Shown here: positions 22,102-35,023 of the stretch, piece by piece
Layout: each line of letters begins with the position of its first letter
How positions within the stretch are numbered: position 1 is the first letter of the stretch
Assembly: GCA_903813345.2 (NCBI GenBank)
Contig: CAIIXF020000008.1
Span: 25,778,822 to 25,842,821, forward strand
DNA length: 64,000 bases
Reading direction: 5' to 3'
Source: Owenia fusiformis
Taxonomy: Eukaryota; Annelida; Polychaeta; Sabellida; Oweniidae
Program-made: the position numbers and the translations under genes
Notes under the pieces: model-generated
The model's database searches: none
Told to the model about the DNA's origin: nothing
Seen by the model: the letters and a program-made list of their open reading frames with translations, nothing else

Positions 22102-24200
22102 TACATAAAGCCAAATGATGGATTTGCCTGTGTATTAATTTGTAGTAATAACTAGTAAAAAATATTTCTTGAATATTGGGTACTTACTAAAGTGAATGAA
22201 GCTTATGTCTAACTATATTTATTAAGAATGGTAATAAATTTAATTGTTATGAAGAATGTTGATATTATTCTTATAAAATGCACCTTTTACCAATGTATTC
22301 CAAGTAACCTTGCGTTGTGCGCCGTGCGTTAACATTTCATTGATTAAAAGTGCAGTTCATTTCCATTTTTTATTTTTACCAGAATGACGTTAAAAACGGA
22401 CACATCTTGAATATTAATTAATTTAATTTATTAAATTTTGTTGGTGAGGACGTATTTATTGTTATGTTCATAATGGGAGCCAGGACTCGTATAGATGGCA
22501 GTTAACTACTAGGTTGTTCTCTGCAACTAGCCCATTGGTTAATGTGTAAATATTGCTGTTTTGAAACTTCAAATTCTCTGCATATAGCAAATAAATATCA
22601 TATTTTCCTTCATCATTATTTTAATTTACAAACATGTTTTAAGATTCAAAATTAGAAGTTTTGGATATTTTCAATAAAATTTATCTTTGGAGATTTTTGG
22701 AACATTTTTTAAATGTTAAAGTATGCTATTAATATTAAACCTACTGAATTTTTCGCCATCTATTGACAGTCCTGAAGGCCATTGACGTATGTACATACCT
22801 GTACATCTTCCCACAGCACGATGTTCTTAATAAGAGCATGAAGACTGTACTGGAGACTGCATTTTAAACAGTATGGTTGTTCGTTCATCTATATATGTAA
22901 ACCAAAAATTTAAGCCAACAATCCGTAAACTAAATTCGGGCATAGACACCTGATAAAGATTCTGATGTTTATGAATAAATGTTTAAATGAAGTAACATCT
23001 TGGACATTATAATGTTAATTATAATGTCAATGTAATATTCTTTTAATAAAAAGATGGCGGTATTGTAAACAGTGTGGTTGTTATTCGTTATATGAATAGT
23101 GATAAGCCCCAGATATGTGCTTATGTCCATGTGCTTATTTCAAGTTCCATGATCAGAGAATTCTTGATAATTCAAGATAACTAGACAACCCATAAGGCTA
23201 TATTTTCATGGTCATCATTGTCCTTTATATAGTTCATAGCCGTAGGCAGCGGGGGTTCGGTGGGTTCGAACGAACCCCCGATCAGGATTTCCCAAAATAT
23301 CATTTTGCGCAAAAATGCATATATCCAGAAACATTAAATCACTGTGCTATTTGAAAACTACATATATGAGCAGTAAATGAATTGATGTTTGTTTTGGTGA
23401 ACACGAGAGCCTTATTTTGTTAAAGACATGTCATAGTGAAGTTACACTTCCCTCAAAACGGTTGGCAACCTTAGGCACGGGATGAGATTTTGGCAAGACC
23501 CCAGAGCATGAGGTTTAGAAATAACAATAATTTCGCACAATTAACTTAAAAGCTTCTTCTCGGACAAAATAACCCATCTTGGGCAATGGCTAAATCAGTC
23601 CTTTGTAGGAATTTTGTTTTAAGCCAGTTCTGGTCCAATACGAAGTTATTGAAAGTTATTGAAAACAATGCTAAGACATCCCATACTCCGAATGATTTTT
23701 ACAACATTGACGAGTAAATATCTGGAATAGTCGTAATATTGATGAAACACATGTTCTTTCAAATGTGTACACCTCTGTTTGGTTTTATTTCAATTAACAA
23801 TTTAAAATATTTCTTGGGACGTCCCTTGGGCTGGCAAGTCCCCGAAACCAATTGCGTTAAATAATTAAAAACGTTGTGAAATGAATTATTTAAAAGCGTA
23901 TATCATTTATAAACACAAGCATTTGTTCAATTTATTCATTCTTTCATTTGTTCAGTATTTATTTACCAATCACTTTTCCAAAGAAAAATCAATCATTGCA
24001 TTTTTTTTTCAGATACACTCCACTCATCTAAGAGATGGTATAGAATTCAAATTGTTATCGTTCCAGTTTAACTGCTCTCCATTTTCATGTTAATGTCGAT
24101 GATATGTTTAGCGAATAAATTACATAATAAAAAAACATTGAAAAATCACATGGTATTAATTTTCAATACCCTGCGTGCAGAGTCTAGTTAAACTACACTC
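22102..24200. other. Intergenic, no gene recognised
   Basis: AT-rich sequence without a supported exon. Near 23237 it carries a GTAGGCAGCGGGGGTTCGGT-type transposon end. The small open frame at 23881-24093 has no recognisable domain. Confidence 0.5.
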
Positions 24201-24329
24201 TGCCTAGTAGAGACCATATTACAGTTTAGTAGCCCCACCCCCACGACGGGTACCGGTGAAAGTTTGGGTAATAAATCACTTCTGACCAATGCGCTGACCT
24301 TTCTTCCACCATTCAGCGAGCTTCTAATT

Positions 24330-24445
24330 AAATATGCGCATGTCATTGGTCAATTCCGGGCTCAAAGATGACGTCAGAAGGAATGACCATATATAGAACG
24401 TCGGTCAAATTTGGCCGACGAACACTGTGATTGGCGCGGTGAGTT
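24330..24445 (+). promoter_or_regulatory. Candidate CRE/TATA promoter and noncoding first exon
   Basis: A perfect palindromic CRE TGACGTCA (24369-24376) is followed 14 bp later by CATATATAG (TATA-like). ATTGG motifs lie at 24336 and 24430. A donor-like GCGCG/GTGAGT follows at 24439. No open frame follows. It could start the GPCR transcript, whose coding exon begins at a splice acceptor 10 kb downstream, but the link is inferred. Confidence 0.3.
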
Positions 24446-26025
24446 CACAGGTTTATTTTAGTTTGAAAGAGTGAAGACGAAGCTCTCTTTTAATTAACAA
24501 AATACGTTTTATATTCGAACAGTCGCTTGTATTTATATATGATTTATATCCACCAAAACATTTTTATAATCAATTGCAGTTGATCTGCTCCGGGGGTCTT
24601 ACAACTGAGCTCCGGGGACATCCAAAGAAGTATTTTTAACTTTTGAAAACAAAGCATAACCGAGACCCACTTATTTGAATAATAGATATTTTCATCAGTA
24701 ATACGACTATCCCGGATAGTTTAAAAAGCCTTCGTGTAAACGTTGTGAAAAGTCATCGTAGAAGAACGATCTTTCGGAGTATAGGGTGTTTGCATTTGAT
24801 CCGAACTGGACTCCAACAAAATTCCTGAAAAATTATGATAAGCCATTGTATGAGGTGATTTATTTTGTCCTAGATGAAGTAGCTTAAGTTAAAGAAAAAA
24901 TTGTGCGAAATAGTTGATATTCCTTGGAAACAAATCATGCTCCAGAGTCTTCCAGAAATCAGACGAAATAATGGTGGATTCGGAGTAAATCAGATTTCAG
25001 GATATGTATTCAATAAAAGATTCACCTAAATATATTTTGAAGCAGAAAATTAATCATAGGTTGTTTGACTTTTTTGCACGTTGCCTGTTTATTTTACTTT
25101 GTGAACATTAAAGTTACAAAGCTACAAGGTCATTTTTGAAAATCAATTACGAGCAGTGTTATTTCAATGGGAGAGGTTTCTTGATAAAGCCCATTACTTT
25201 CAGACTTTGCTAACGTAAATAAAGAAATCGTTTCTGTTAAATAAAATTCAAATTCAATTATCTACTTCACTTAATGACGGTATTAAAATGAATTATATTT
25301 CCCCTCCCAAAATAGTTCTTTCTAAAAAATATAAAAATAAATAAGAAATCAAACTTAAAGATGCTTTTAATACATAATCCAATGGGTTAGTTAGGATTGC
25401 CAAACTTTTGGAGGGGGTGTAATTGTACATTATTTGAGGAACCCTAATGAAGGGGTGGGGGGATTTGTGAATATAAAAATAGAACCCCCGGTCACCAAAT
25501 CCTGGCTACGCCACTGTAGTTACTGTACCCTCGTCCTTAAGCAGCTTCCATTGGGTCAAAATGAGAAGGATATGACCTCAGATACGTCAAAAAGTTTTCG
25601 CATTCAACTTGAAACAAAAAGGTTTTCACCATTTTTCCATGCACCTCTATTTTCTACACATCTAACCATATCCAGAAATTGGTTGAATTCATTGCCATAT
25701 ACATATGTAGTCATCTTTAGGTCCTTTGACTTTCTTATACCCGAAAACATAGTACAGTAACACTTCTCTCGAAACGTTTGAGAATTAGGCACAAGGTGGA
25801 ATCGTCTAATTTGACAAAAATAAACCACCTATGTGGCTAAATGGCTAAATCGTGAAATCTTTTTTTGAAAACGCAAACATCCTACACTTCGAAAGATCGT
25901 TTTCCAATAATAACACGTTTTACAACATTACAACGATGGCTTTTGAAATACATGGAATAGTCTTAATACTAATGAAAACACAGGTCCTTTCATGCTGCTC
26001 CGTTTTGTTTTATCTAAAATATATA

Positions 26026-26950
26026 CCGGGTGACACAAAAAACTAATGGTTGCGTGGACCGGGTGTTTATGGGGGAGTAGACGCCATGAACTGTTAGAAT
26101 CCGTTATTAATTATACCCTTTCCTCTTGAGAGCAAATGAAGATATTGAGACAAAATGTTGATATTATAGAAAATGTGAGAAAAGATTTATATTGTTATCT
26201 TTTGTGGAGAAAAAAGTCCTACCCACAGCATAGATTAGAAGAAAGGGCTAAAACATAATGGTGACAAATTAAGCAACATAACTTAAATTTTGTTGCTTAA
26301 TCGAGGTTCATCTCTAGACTGGCTTACGCCCCTCACCACCTGGGTTGTTATCTATATTTTCGGATAAGTCGTTACAATGGTTAGTTATGGTTTTATTACT
26401 CTTTGATCACAAGTAGACTTATCAGCGAAGATAGAATATGGGAGCAAATATGCTATCACATAACTAACTAATAAAATATGATGTAAAAATACAAGTTGTT
26501 CTTTTACGACACAACATAGCATTGTTATTTGTAGCCTAGACAACCCCCTTTATGTTAAGAATAAAACTGTGACAATATTGTGACTTTTTATTAAAGAAAC
26601 TGTAACGTTTATTTGATCCTCTTGTATGAATTGTTCCAAAAACTAAAATCAAGGTTTCTATGCAAAAATGAAACTATGGTATGATGATAGGTTGATTACG
26701 CAATGGATATTGGAACAAATTGAGGCTAGAAGGAATCATGAATGGTATAGCAAAGGTTAAAGCATATATAATGTACGGTGATAAATTTTCTGAGATTTAG
26801 AGCTAAAATAGAGGGAGACATATTAGACATTTTCTTCAAGAATATTATTAAAGCTGAACGAATTCCCCATCTTTTTGCATGTAATGCATGGTTCATCTGT
26901 GTGATCATAAATTCTGATACAAAGTGTCTCATTTTTTATTGCCCACCCTG
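26026..26950. mobile_element. Mariner/Tc-like element remnant, ~925 bp
   Basis: CCGGGTGACACAAAAAA at the left and an inverted CAGGGTGGGCAATAAAAAA at the right, each bordered by TA, give the usual CAGGGTG-type terminus and target of mariner/Tc elements. I see no transposase catalytic frame. Confidence 0.6.
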
Positions 26951-27010
26951 TATCATTTACAAGCACAAACATTTGTCCCAGATGAAGCTAAGCACTTTTC
27001 GAGTGAGTTA

Positions 27011-27695
27011 AGTATTATTTATCAACAGAAATTTAAAATTCACCGTGCGGCTGCCGTGGGAAATGTGACTGCAAAAGTATGAGAGCGCAGAAATTCTACG
27101 GCGAGCGTAGAAAAGCTACTGGCCGCAGAAATGATAGATAGACCGCACGGCGGCCGTGGGAAATGTGACTGGGGGGTTAGTCTTTTGCTCCTCTTGAAAT
27201 TGTTCTCTGAAATTAGTAACACCCCAGTCACATTTGTCGCACGGCGGCCGTACGTCGACCGCAGATCAATTAAATCAGTGGATTTCTGCGGCGAGCATAG
27301 AAAAACTACGCTCCGTACGGCGTATCCAGTTTTTTTACAGGCCGCAGGGTCGCCGTAGAAATTATAACTTGGCGTTGTTTTATATTTATTCATTTCCGAG
27401 GTCCCCGTAGAAATCAACTGGCTCAACAAGATTGAATCATCATTTGTCAATGTTTCACGATCACTTTTCATTTGTTTTACATCCTAGCACTATGAATAAC
27501 ATTTATAAATTGTCCCGATGTAAATAAAATGAAAAAAAGTATTATTTATCAACAGAAATTTAAAATTCACCGTGCGGCTGCCGTGGGAAATGTGACTGCA
27601 AAAGTAGGAGAGCGCAGAAATTCTACGGCGAGCGTAGAAAAGCTGCTGGCCGCAGAAATGATAGACCGCACGGCGGCCGTGGAAAATGTGACTGG
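27011..27695. repeat. Direct duplication of ~160 bp with CpG-rich CCGTGCGGC blocks
   Basis: The block beginning AGTATTATTTATCAACAGAA is present at 27011-27170 and again at 27539-27695, almost identical, offset 528 bp. Inside and between are many CGCACGGCGGCCGT and TTCTACGGCGAGCGTAG words. Related CGTACGGCGACCGTAG text recurs at 33500-33630. It is probably an inverted-repeat element of its own. The open frames over it are not supported as genes. Confidence 0.6.
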
Positions 27696-27839
27696 GGTGT
27701 AACACCCCAAAGTTGATGAATGACGGTTTCAACTTTATCCACTAGTTAACCATTTGATGATTTTTATTGAGGATCGTTTGGGAGTTATAACAGACGTATT
27801 TAAAATAATGTTGATTGACTAAACCAAGGTAAGCTTACT

Positions 27840-29140
27840 AGTAGGATCGACGTGTATGGGTGATAAGTAAATACATGTGAGAGTATGTACCCCGCTCACC
27901 CCGCCAACCACGGTACGAATAGTAGGATGAAATGTATGAGAGATATGTAAATACATGTCAGAGTATTTACCCCGTTCACCCCGCCAACCACGGTAATTAC
28001 ATGACTTATAGTAGGATGAAGTGTATGAGAGATGGGTAAATACATGTGAGAGTATGTACCCCGTTTACCCCGCCAGCCACGATACGTATAGTAGGATGAA
28101 GTGTATGGGAGATGGGTAAATACATGTGAGAGTATGTACCCCGTTTACCCCGCCAGCCACGCTACGTATAGTAGGATGAAGTGTATGGGAGATGGGTAAA
28201 TACATGTGAGAGTATGTACCCCGTTAACCCCGCCAGCCACGATACGTATAGTGGGATGAAGTGTATAGGAGATATGTAAATACATGTCACAGTATTTGCC
28301 CCGTTCACCCCGCCAACCACGGTACGTATAGTAGGATGAAGTGTATGGGAGATGGGTAAATACATGTGAGAGTATGTACCCCGTTTACCCCGCCAGCCAC
28401 GATACGTATAGTAGGATGAAGTGTATAGGAGATGTAATTAAATACATGTCACAGTATTTGCCCCGTTCACCCCGCCAACCACGGTACGTATAGTAGGATG
28501 AAGTGTATGGGAGATGGGTAAATACATGTGAGAGTATATACCCCGTTTACCCCGCCAGCCACGATACGTATAGTAGAATGAAGTGTATAGGAGATATGTA
28601 AATACATGTCAGAGTATCTACCCCGTTTACCCCGCCAACCACGGTACGTATAGTAGGATGAAGTGTATGGGAGATGGGTAAATACATGTGAGAGTATATA
28701 CCCCGTTTACCCCGCCAGCCACGATACGTATAGTAGAATGAAGTGTATAGGAGATATGTAAATACATGTCAGAGTATCTACCCCGTTTACCCCGCCAACC
28801 ACGGTAATTACATGACGTATAGAAGGATGAAGTGTATGGGAGATGGGTAAATACATGTGAGAGTATGTACCCCGTTCACCCCGCCAACCACGGTACGTAT
28901 AGTAGGATCAAGTCGTGTATGGGAGATAGAGTAAGTACCCTGTTTACTCCGCCAACCACGGTACGTATAGTAGGATGAAGTGTATAGGAGATATGTAAAT
29001 ACATGTCAGAGTATCTACCCCGTTTACCCCGCCAACCACGGTACGTAACATAGTAGGATGAAGTGTATAGGAGATGTGTAAATGCATGAGTATGTACCCC
29101 CGTTTCCCCGTACCCCCGTTTACCCCACCAATCTGTGCGA
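27840..29140. repeat. Minisatellite, ~80-bp unit, about 15 copies
   Basis: The unit contains GGTAAATACATGTGAGAGTA, then TGTACCCCGTTTACCCCGCC, then AGCCACGATACGTATAGTAG and GATGAAGTGTATGGGAGAT. The variants CAGCCACGATAC and CAACCACGGTAC alternate. Its core matches, in inverted orientation, that of the array at 20915-21975. Confidence 0.92.
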
Positions 29141-29809
29141 AGATGTGAAACAGGGGAATTAGGGCGAATAAGTAAGTACTACGTGGTGCACGTGTAGCCC
29201 TGGGAGGAGAATACACAGGCAAAACGGATGTGGGCGAGATTTGCGCATGTAAGGGAATTAGTACTACGTGCACGTGTAAGGGAGATTTCACGTGTGCTGA
29301 GGGAGTTAGTACTACGTGCGCACATGTGGAGGAGATTTCACAGGCATAACTGATGTGGACGAGATTTGCTGAATTTTCGTGACTGCTTGCATCGGCCACG
29401 ATGTGTATAGGTACCTGACACATGTTGGACATTGAGCTTAGAGACAAACGGTGTGTCATAGTGTTCGTGGAAATACACATGAGGAAACTACATATGAATT
29501 GATGTGGCTTGCATGTGAAATGTAGAAATAAAGTTTGAGTGTATGTAATGAGAATTCCCAAATTTGTAGTGGACACAAGGAGAATTTCCATGGGTGTCCT
29601 AAATGGGAAAATGCTCTAAGTGTCGTGACTGCTTACATAGAACCTCTACCGTCTTGCCAAGGTCTTGCACAAAATACAGTCTGCGATAACCATAATTTAG
29701 CTGTCTGTAGTATTGTTCTCTGGCTATTTAATAATCCAGTGCAAAGTATTTAGGTTGTATATAATCAAACCCGGGCCCTACATTTTGCGAGACACTGTAT
29801 AAATATATA

Positions 29810-30194
29810 CGAGGTTGTTCAATAAGTTCGCGGAAAAATGCTCTAGTCGTGACATTCTCACATACATGTACATATTATTACATTCAAAAACATCTGGTTA
29901 TTGATATTATCTTGGACGTTAAGGTCCATACCATAATATGAGCAATATCAGCATTTCTAACTTGATTGGTCAATGAAATGATGATGGGGTTAACTCTAGA
30001 CTCAGTTCGCAAGCGGGCATGTGACTTTGAGAAGTAATAGCATGTAGAAATGGAAACAAATATGAAGAAATGAATGATGTTTTATAAATCAATAACCTAA
30101 TATTTTTGGATGTTTTGTTAAATTTCATCGAAAAAAATTATTCTAGAACAATTTGAAATGACAGCATTTTCTGCAAACTTATTGAACGACCTGA
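29810..30194. mobile_element. Mariner-like MITE, 385 bp
   Basis: The left TIR CGAGGTTGTTCAATAAGTTC and a right end whose reverse complement reads TCAGGTCGTTCAATAAGTTT match over about 28 bp. TA flanks both ends (29808-29809 and 30195-30196). It is non-coding and was probably mobilised by a mariner transposase in trans. Confidence 0.82.
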
Positions 30195-31262
30195 TACAAG
30201 TCACAAGAAACACTACTTTTCAGTAATTTCTGATATTTACTCCCCTCCATAAGGTTGGCAACCGAGGCTCTAATTTAGGTGGCATATCGAATCCTCAACT
30301 TGATAAAAAAAATTAAAAAAATAATAATAGATCGCAACTTTATGACAAATGAAGTGACTAGTTTTCCAAGAGCTTCTTGATTAAATGTTATTGATAGTTT
30401 TTGGGATTCGGATAATCCGAAAACAATACACGATTCGAAAAAAATGATAATGGAGGCGGATATGTAATTTGACTTTATAGATCCATTTTTTAAATTTTTT
30501 CCTCAAACAATAGGTCGAAATTGATGACAATGATGAATTTGCGAAAATCATCATTCCGATGTAAACCAATGGGAAATGGTGGGTTCGGAGCAAATTAGAT
30601 GTCTTACTTTTTTGCATGCTCAGTGTTTGGTTTACTTTGTGAACATTAAAGTTACAGAGCTTCGAAGTCAAGGTTTTGGAAATCATTTTTACTCCTGTGT
30701 TATTACAATGGGGGAGGCTTCTTGAAACATTGTTTTAACTTTGGAGACCTTTTTAGACCTGGTTTTAGATAAAATGAGCAAATTCAATATTGTCTACTAG
30801 TACTTTTTGAGATAACTGGGATGGATGGATATTCTATCACATGAGTTGCGGCAATTTCCTATTGGTTTACATTGGTTTACAGGCAAGCCTTGGGGTTGCC
30901 AAACTTACGGAGTGGTGTGTATCTTGGACTGTGGTCACTCTGTTTTTTAGGTTTGATGACGTTTAATTTTCACTCCCTCTGAATGTCTAGAATACATGTA
31001 TAAATGCAGTTTATTTACGAAGATATAGAGGTAGTGCTTGTATGATAAAAATGAATGTCAAAAGTTTATAGTCTCCCCTCAATTAGTTTATTATAGCAAT
31101 GGACATATCAAAATCTGACTCTTTCTGACTATGTTAGTTGATGCATACCAGTGAGCTAGGGTCACATAGAATAACAAGGCCGACGTACTATATTGCCTTA
31201 GATATTTTAGTCCGTTTGCTAGAACTGGGTGTCCGGGGCGGATTTTAAATACCAAATTATGG

Positions 31263-31345
31263 TCTCTTACTGCAGTCACACCGGACCATATTTTCTGGTT
31301 ATAAATGTCCAACTAGTGACACCGGACCATATTTTCTGGTTATAA
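31263..31345. repeat. Short tandem duplication, ~45 bp x2
   Basis: CACCGGACCATATTTTCTGG followed by TTATAAATGTCCA occurs twice in a row. Related GGACCAT words recur near 31690-31770, where CCCTAGGAC...GTCCTAGGG forms a hairpin (31730-31752). Confidence 0.6.
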
Positions 31346-34300
31346 ATGTCCATGGACATGTATATAAATGAAGTCTCTGTATAAGTAATAGTTCATTGAC
31401 ATACAAGACCGTTCATTGTTCATGTAATACTGCTGTCACCCAAAACCATGGGAATCTAATTTTAGAATTATTTTATTCTTTCACAAACAAAAAATCAAAC
31501 GTGGTGCTATACCTCTAGTAATGATTCAAGTCATTGAATCGAGTGCAATTATGCATGACAATATGCAAGCATTGTTATTTAATTCATTTATAAGATATCA
31601 AATAGGTATATATCATAGCACGACATAGCCGCACAATCCAATCGTTCACTGTCAACGTATTTATAGTCCGTCAGTCCTGGGATATATTGTTTATCAATAC
31701 AGAAAATATGGTCTGGTTAAGACCAATCACCCTAGGACCTGGTGTCCTAGGGTGTATGGTTCCCCGGACCATCTATTTAGGGAGACTAACTCTGGCACCG
31801 GGTTGTCGAGACAGTCAGCTGATGGAGAGGTCTAGTAGGGCAAACAAAATCATTCCAATAACGTAGCTCAACATTTACAGTTAGATTATAAATTCATCAA
31901 TTCCACCAACTTTTCATTCCGGGTCATTATCACCCTTGGTATACGCAGCTAACGAAAATTGACCGGTACGGGTCAAAAAGCTGAACCGGTACGGGTTAAC
32001 GGTTTTATTTGAATTTAAAACGGCCATAACTTGCTCAATATTGACTTCCGCGTGTCTAATTTGAAATATATGATGCCTCTCAATGCTTTTAAGTACCCCA
32101 ATTTTTTACACATTTTTAAACGGACCAAAACTCTCTAAATGCGCATTTATGTTCTTTTCTCTCGAGAACGACTGTCTCATTTTCACGATAACTTTTATTA
32201 AGTACTTCTAACATATAAGATCTATTTTTCCCCATCAAGGTATGATGTAAATGACATGCTATTTACATCTTGTGAGTTTCAATGACGCGCGTTTGATTTT
32301 ATAAAAAATGCCAAACTTTGTGACAAAGAATTTCCTCCTGCTTGCAGCGAGAAGACGGACCGGTTCGTATAGAATCGTTTAGAATCCGTTTAGCAAAAGT
32401 GAAATAAATTTTATTTTACTTGAAAGTTCTGCATGCCGCGATTGGATAATTTACAATTTCTGGAAATATGTTGTCAGATTTATTAGCAGCAATATCCATA
32501 AATGTGTAAATAACTCTAGATCTAAAAGGACGCTTTGATAATTATTAATGAAATACGAATATTGGTTTGTAATAAATTGGCGAAAAATAAAAAGACAATA
32601 TTATCGCATCATGTTGATTTGGCTCGGAATTTGGGTCAACACTCAGTGAGGAAAATATTTTCTTGAATATGGTAATAACATTAGATTGATAAGAACCAAT
32701 TGATATAAGAGAAGTTCTCGATCACAGCATGGGCTGAAGAGCTTGATAAACAATAAGTTTCAACCAGATCTGACTTGGTCAGTAAATGCCTTATTGAAAC
32801 CATGGACAAATGTTAGGAACATAAAATGATCTTTACGGATTGGAGTGAATCCTTTTTTTCGTGGAAATCACTAATCAGAGGTAAGGTCGTGGGGAAATTA
32901 AACGTGGAATCACGAGGTTATAGGATGTTTTAATCACAAATCATGTCAAATTATTTTGAGAAAAATACGCTTTGTTTAAAGGAACACCAAAGAACGGAGA
33001 GTGTAAATGTTTGGAGCAATCTTTTCAAAAAGCTACCCATGCCTATGTTTCTCTAAACAATTCTTAAATTATTCTTTCTTAAAAAGATATGTTTAGAATA
33101 TAGAAATTTAAATATACAATTTCCTTAAAATTGAAGAGGTAGGTCCATGTAAGTGCAATAACTTGAAATCAAAAATTAGCATGAGATAAAGTTGAATTTT
33201 TTTCGTTTTGATTTTCTGAACGGATGTCAAAAAGTACGATGAGAAATCGAGCCTAGAGGCAATAGTCTATGTGCTAGAATGAGCGTTCAGGAGTGGAATC
33301 AGATTGCCTTATGCCTGCCTGGATGCCTGCAAACAGTTTTACTCTTTCGTAAAAAGTTATTTTTACAAAGCCCTGACAAAATTAACTTTAATCTAATTAC
33401 TTTGATCACATGTACGCCACCCCTCCATCACGCTCCCTCGATCATGCATTTAATTCTCAAACCAACGCTTAGCCTCAGTCACATTTAATCTAAGGCAATC
33501 GTACGGCGACCGTAGCTTCCCAAAATCGAGACGAATTTGCATCGTGAAATATAAGGATAAACAGTACGATGTAGATTTTATTTATTTATATTGTAATAGG
33601 TACGGCCGCTGTAAGCTCACCGTAGAGCAAATGTGAATGTGGCTTAAATCAGCAAACTTGAATGAATCTTGAAATGGAAAGTCTATTCATGAACGATTTT
33701 TTGCAATGTACATTTGGATTCCCAATGTTGTTTGCCCATTATTGCTTCTCCATTTGCCGTGGCTATCAATTTGGGTTAACAGGTTGGTCTTGTACATGTG
33801 CATGTAAGCTCTAAGGCTGTTTTTGGGTGACCTTTATCTTTTTTATCTTCCACGGATTCGAATATTAAGATTAATTAATTGATCTAGAGAGATTGGACTT
33901 GGCTTTTAGCTTGAAAATACCTGATTAAAGGCACATACTCAAAACGACATCCAAGCAGTACTAAACAGTAATTTTTAATTAAAAAATGCATTGATCAATT
34001 GAGCACGTCAAAATTGAAGTGCTGAATTGCAATTCATCTCAATTGTACATGGTTACGAGATGCGATCATCGCCTATCGAAGAGCTTATTTTCCTCAGAAC
34101 TACTCGTGTCAGACGTTATTGGATAGAGTGGATGAATAATCTTTGTAGTGATTTCTCTCGCCTGTTATCTTAGAAACATGTTCAGATGATATTTCGGCCA
34201 GAAATAACAGGTTGTTTCTTCAAGTGGTTGTTCACATTTTCTTATTGATGACATCATTGATTTTCCAGTTAGAGCTGCTCTTTCAGTAAATATCTGATTC

Positions 34301-34576
34301 ACGCCTACTTATTCTCGGATAGGGTAGAATAAAATGGAAATGAGTTGGAATACTTTATCTCATTTAATAATGTAGACGATAGCATGTAATAATAGTCTCT
34401 AGACAGTTTCAAGAAAATATGATGAGTTTGGCCATGAATATGCTACGTATCAATCAGAATGAAAAGGGGAGTTGGGGCTAGGTAAATGGCAAAAAGGTTT
34501 TTAAGCATGATGGCTAAAATTTGAATTGAAAACCATTTCATGAGAAAATATGCTAATGTTTCTTTCTATTTCAGAT
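31346..34576. other. Intergenic or 5' intron upstream of the GPCR, no exon recognised
   Basis: I see no supported coding exon. Small items are a direct repeat of ACCGGTACGGGT at 31960-31996 and a diverged CGTACGGCGACCGTAG block near 33500. If the GPCR has a distant first exon, this is intron. Confidence 0.45.
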
Positions 34577-35023
34577 ACCAACTGTAGAATTTTCCAAACC
34601 GGAAGGCTAGACGTTTTGTTTGCATCAGTAAAAAGACATTATGGCATGGTCAGTTGAAGAGGAAACTTCGTTACTGCGATACCAACCGAGATCTGTAGTA
34701 TCTTCTAAAAGACTAAAATATCTCTCATGTATGTAAATGATAATCGTTTACAACTGGTAGCTAGTCCGTAGTTTTCCACTATGTATACTAGCAATGGATA
34801 GAAACAGAAATGATGTCTGATAGAAGTTTAAAGTAAAAGAAAACCCAGGATCTTTCTTCATCCCAGCGAAACGCATGTAGTACAATTCAATGCAATCATA
34901 TTCAAGAGGAAATAGAAATGGAGTACTTTTCAGTATATCTTTGGCCTTGAATGTAAACTTAAACTCATCAAAAGGTGTTAGATAAAACTCTCCCTGAGTT
35001 ACTTAAGTAAAAAACATTGGAGT
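34577..35023 (+). other. 5' UTR part of the GPCR exon, after a splice acceptor
   Basis: TTTCTTTCTATTTCAG ends at 34576: a strong polypyrimidine tract and acceptor. From there to the ATG at 35024 there are several stops and short upstream ATGs but no competing long frame. This fits a spliced noncoding 5' exon joined to a single coding exon, as is common for peptide receptors. Confidence 0.5.

Noticed and set aside
27040-27471. 143-codon minus-strand frame
   Set aside because: Covers the CpG-rich duplicated element; amino acid pattern follows the repeat and there is no domain.
28944-29591. 215-codon minus-strand frame
   Set aside because: Runs into the 80-bp minisatellite; the remainder is His/Ser-rich low-complexity without domain.
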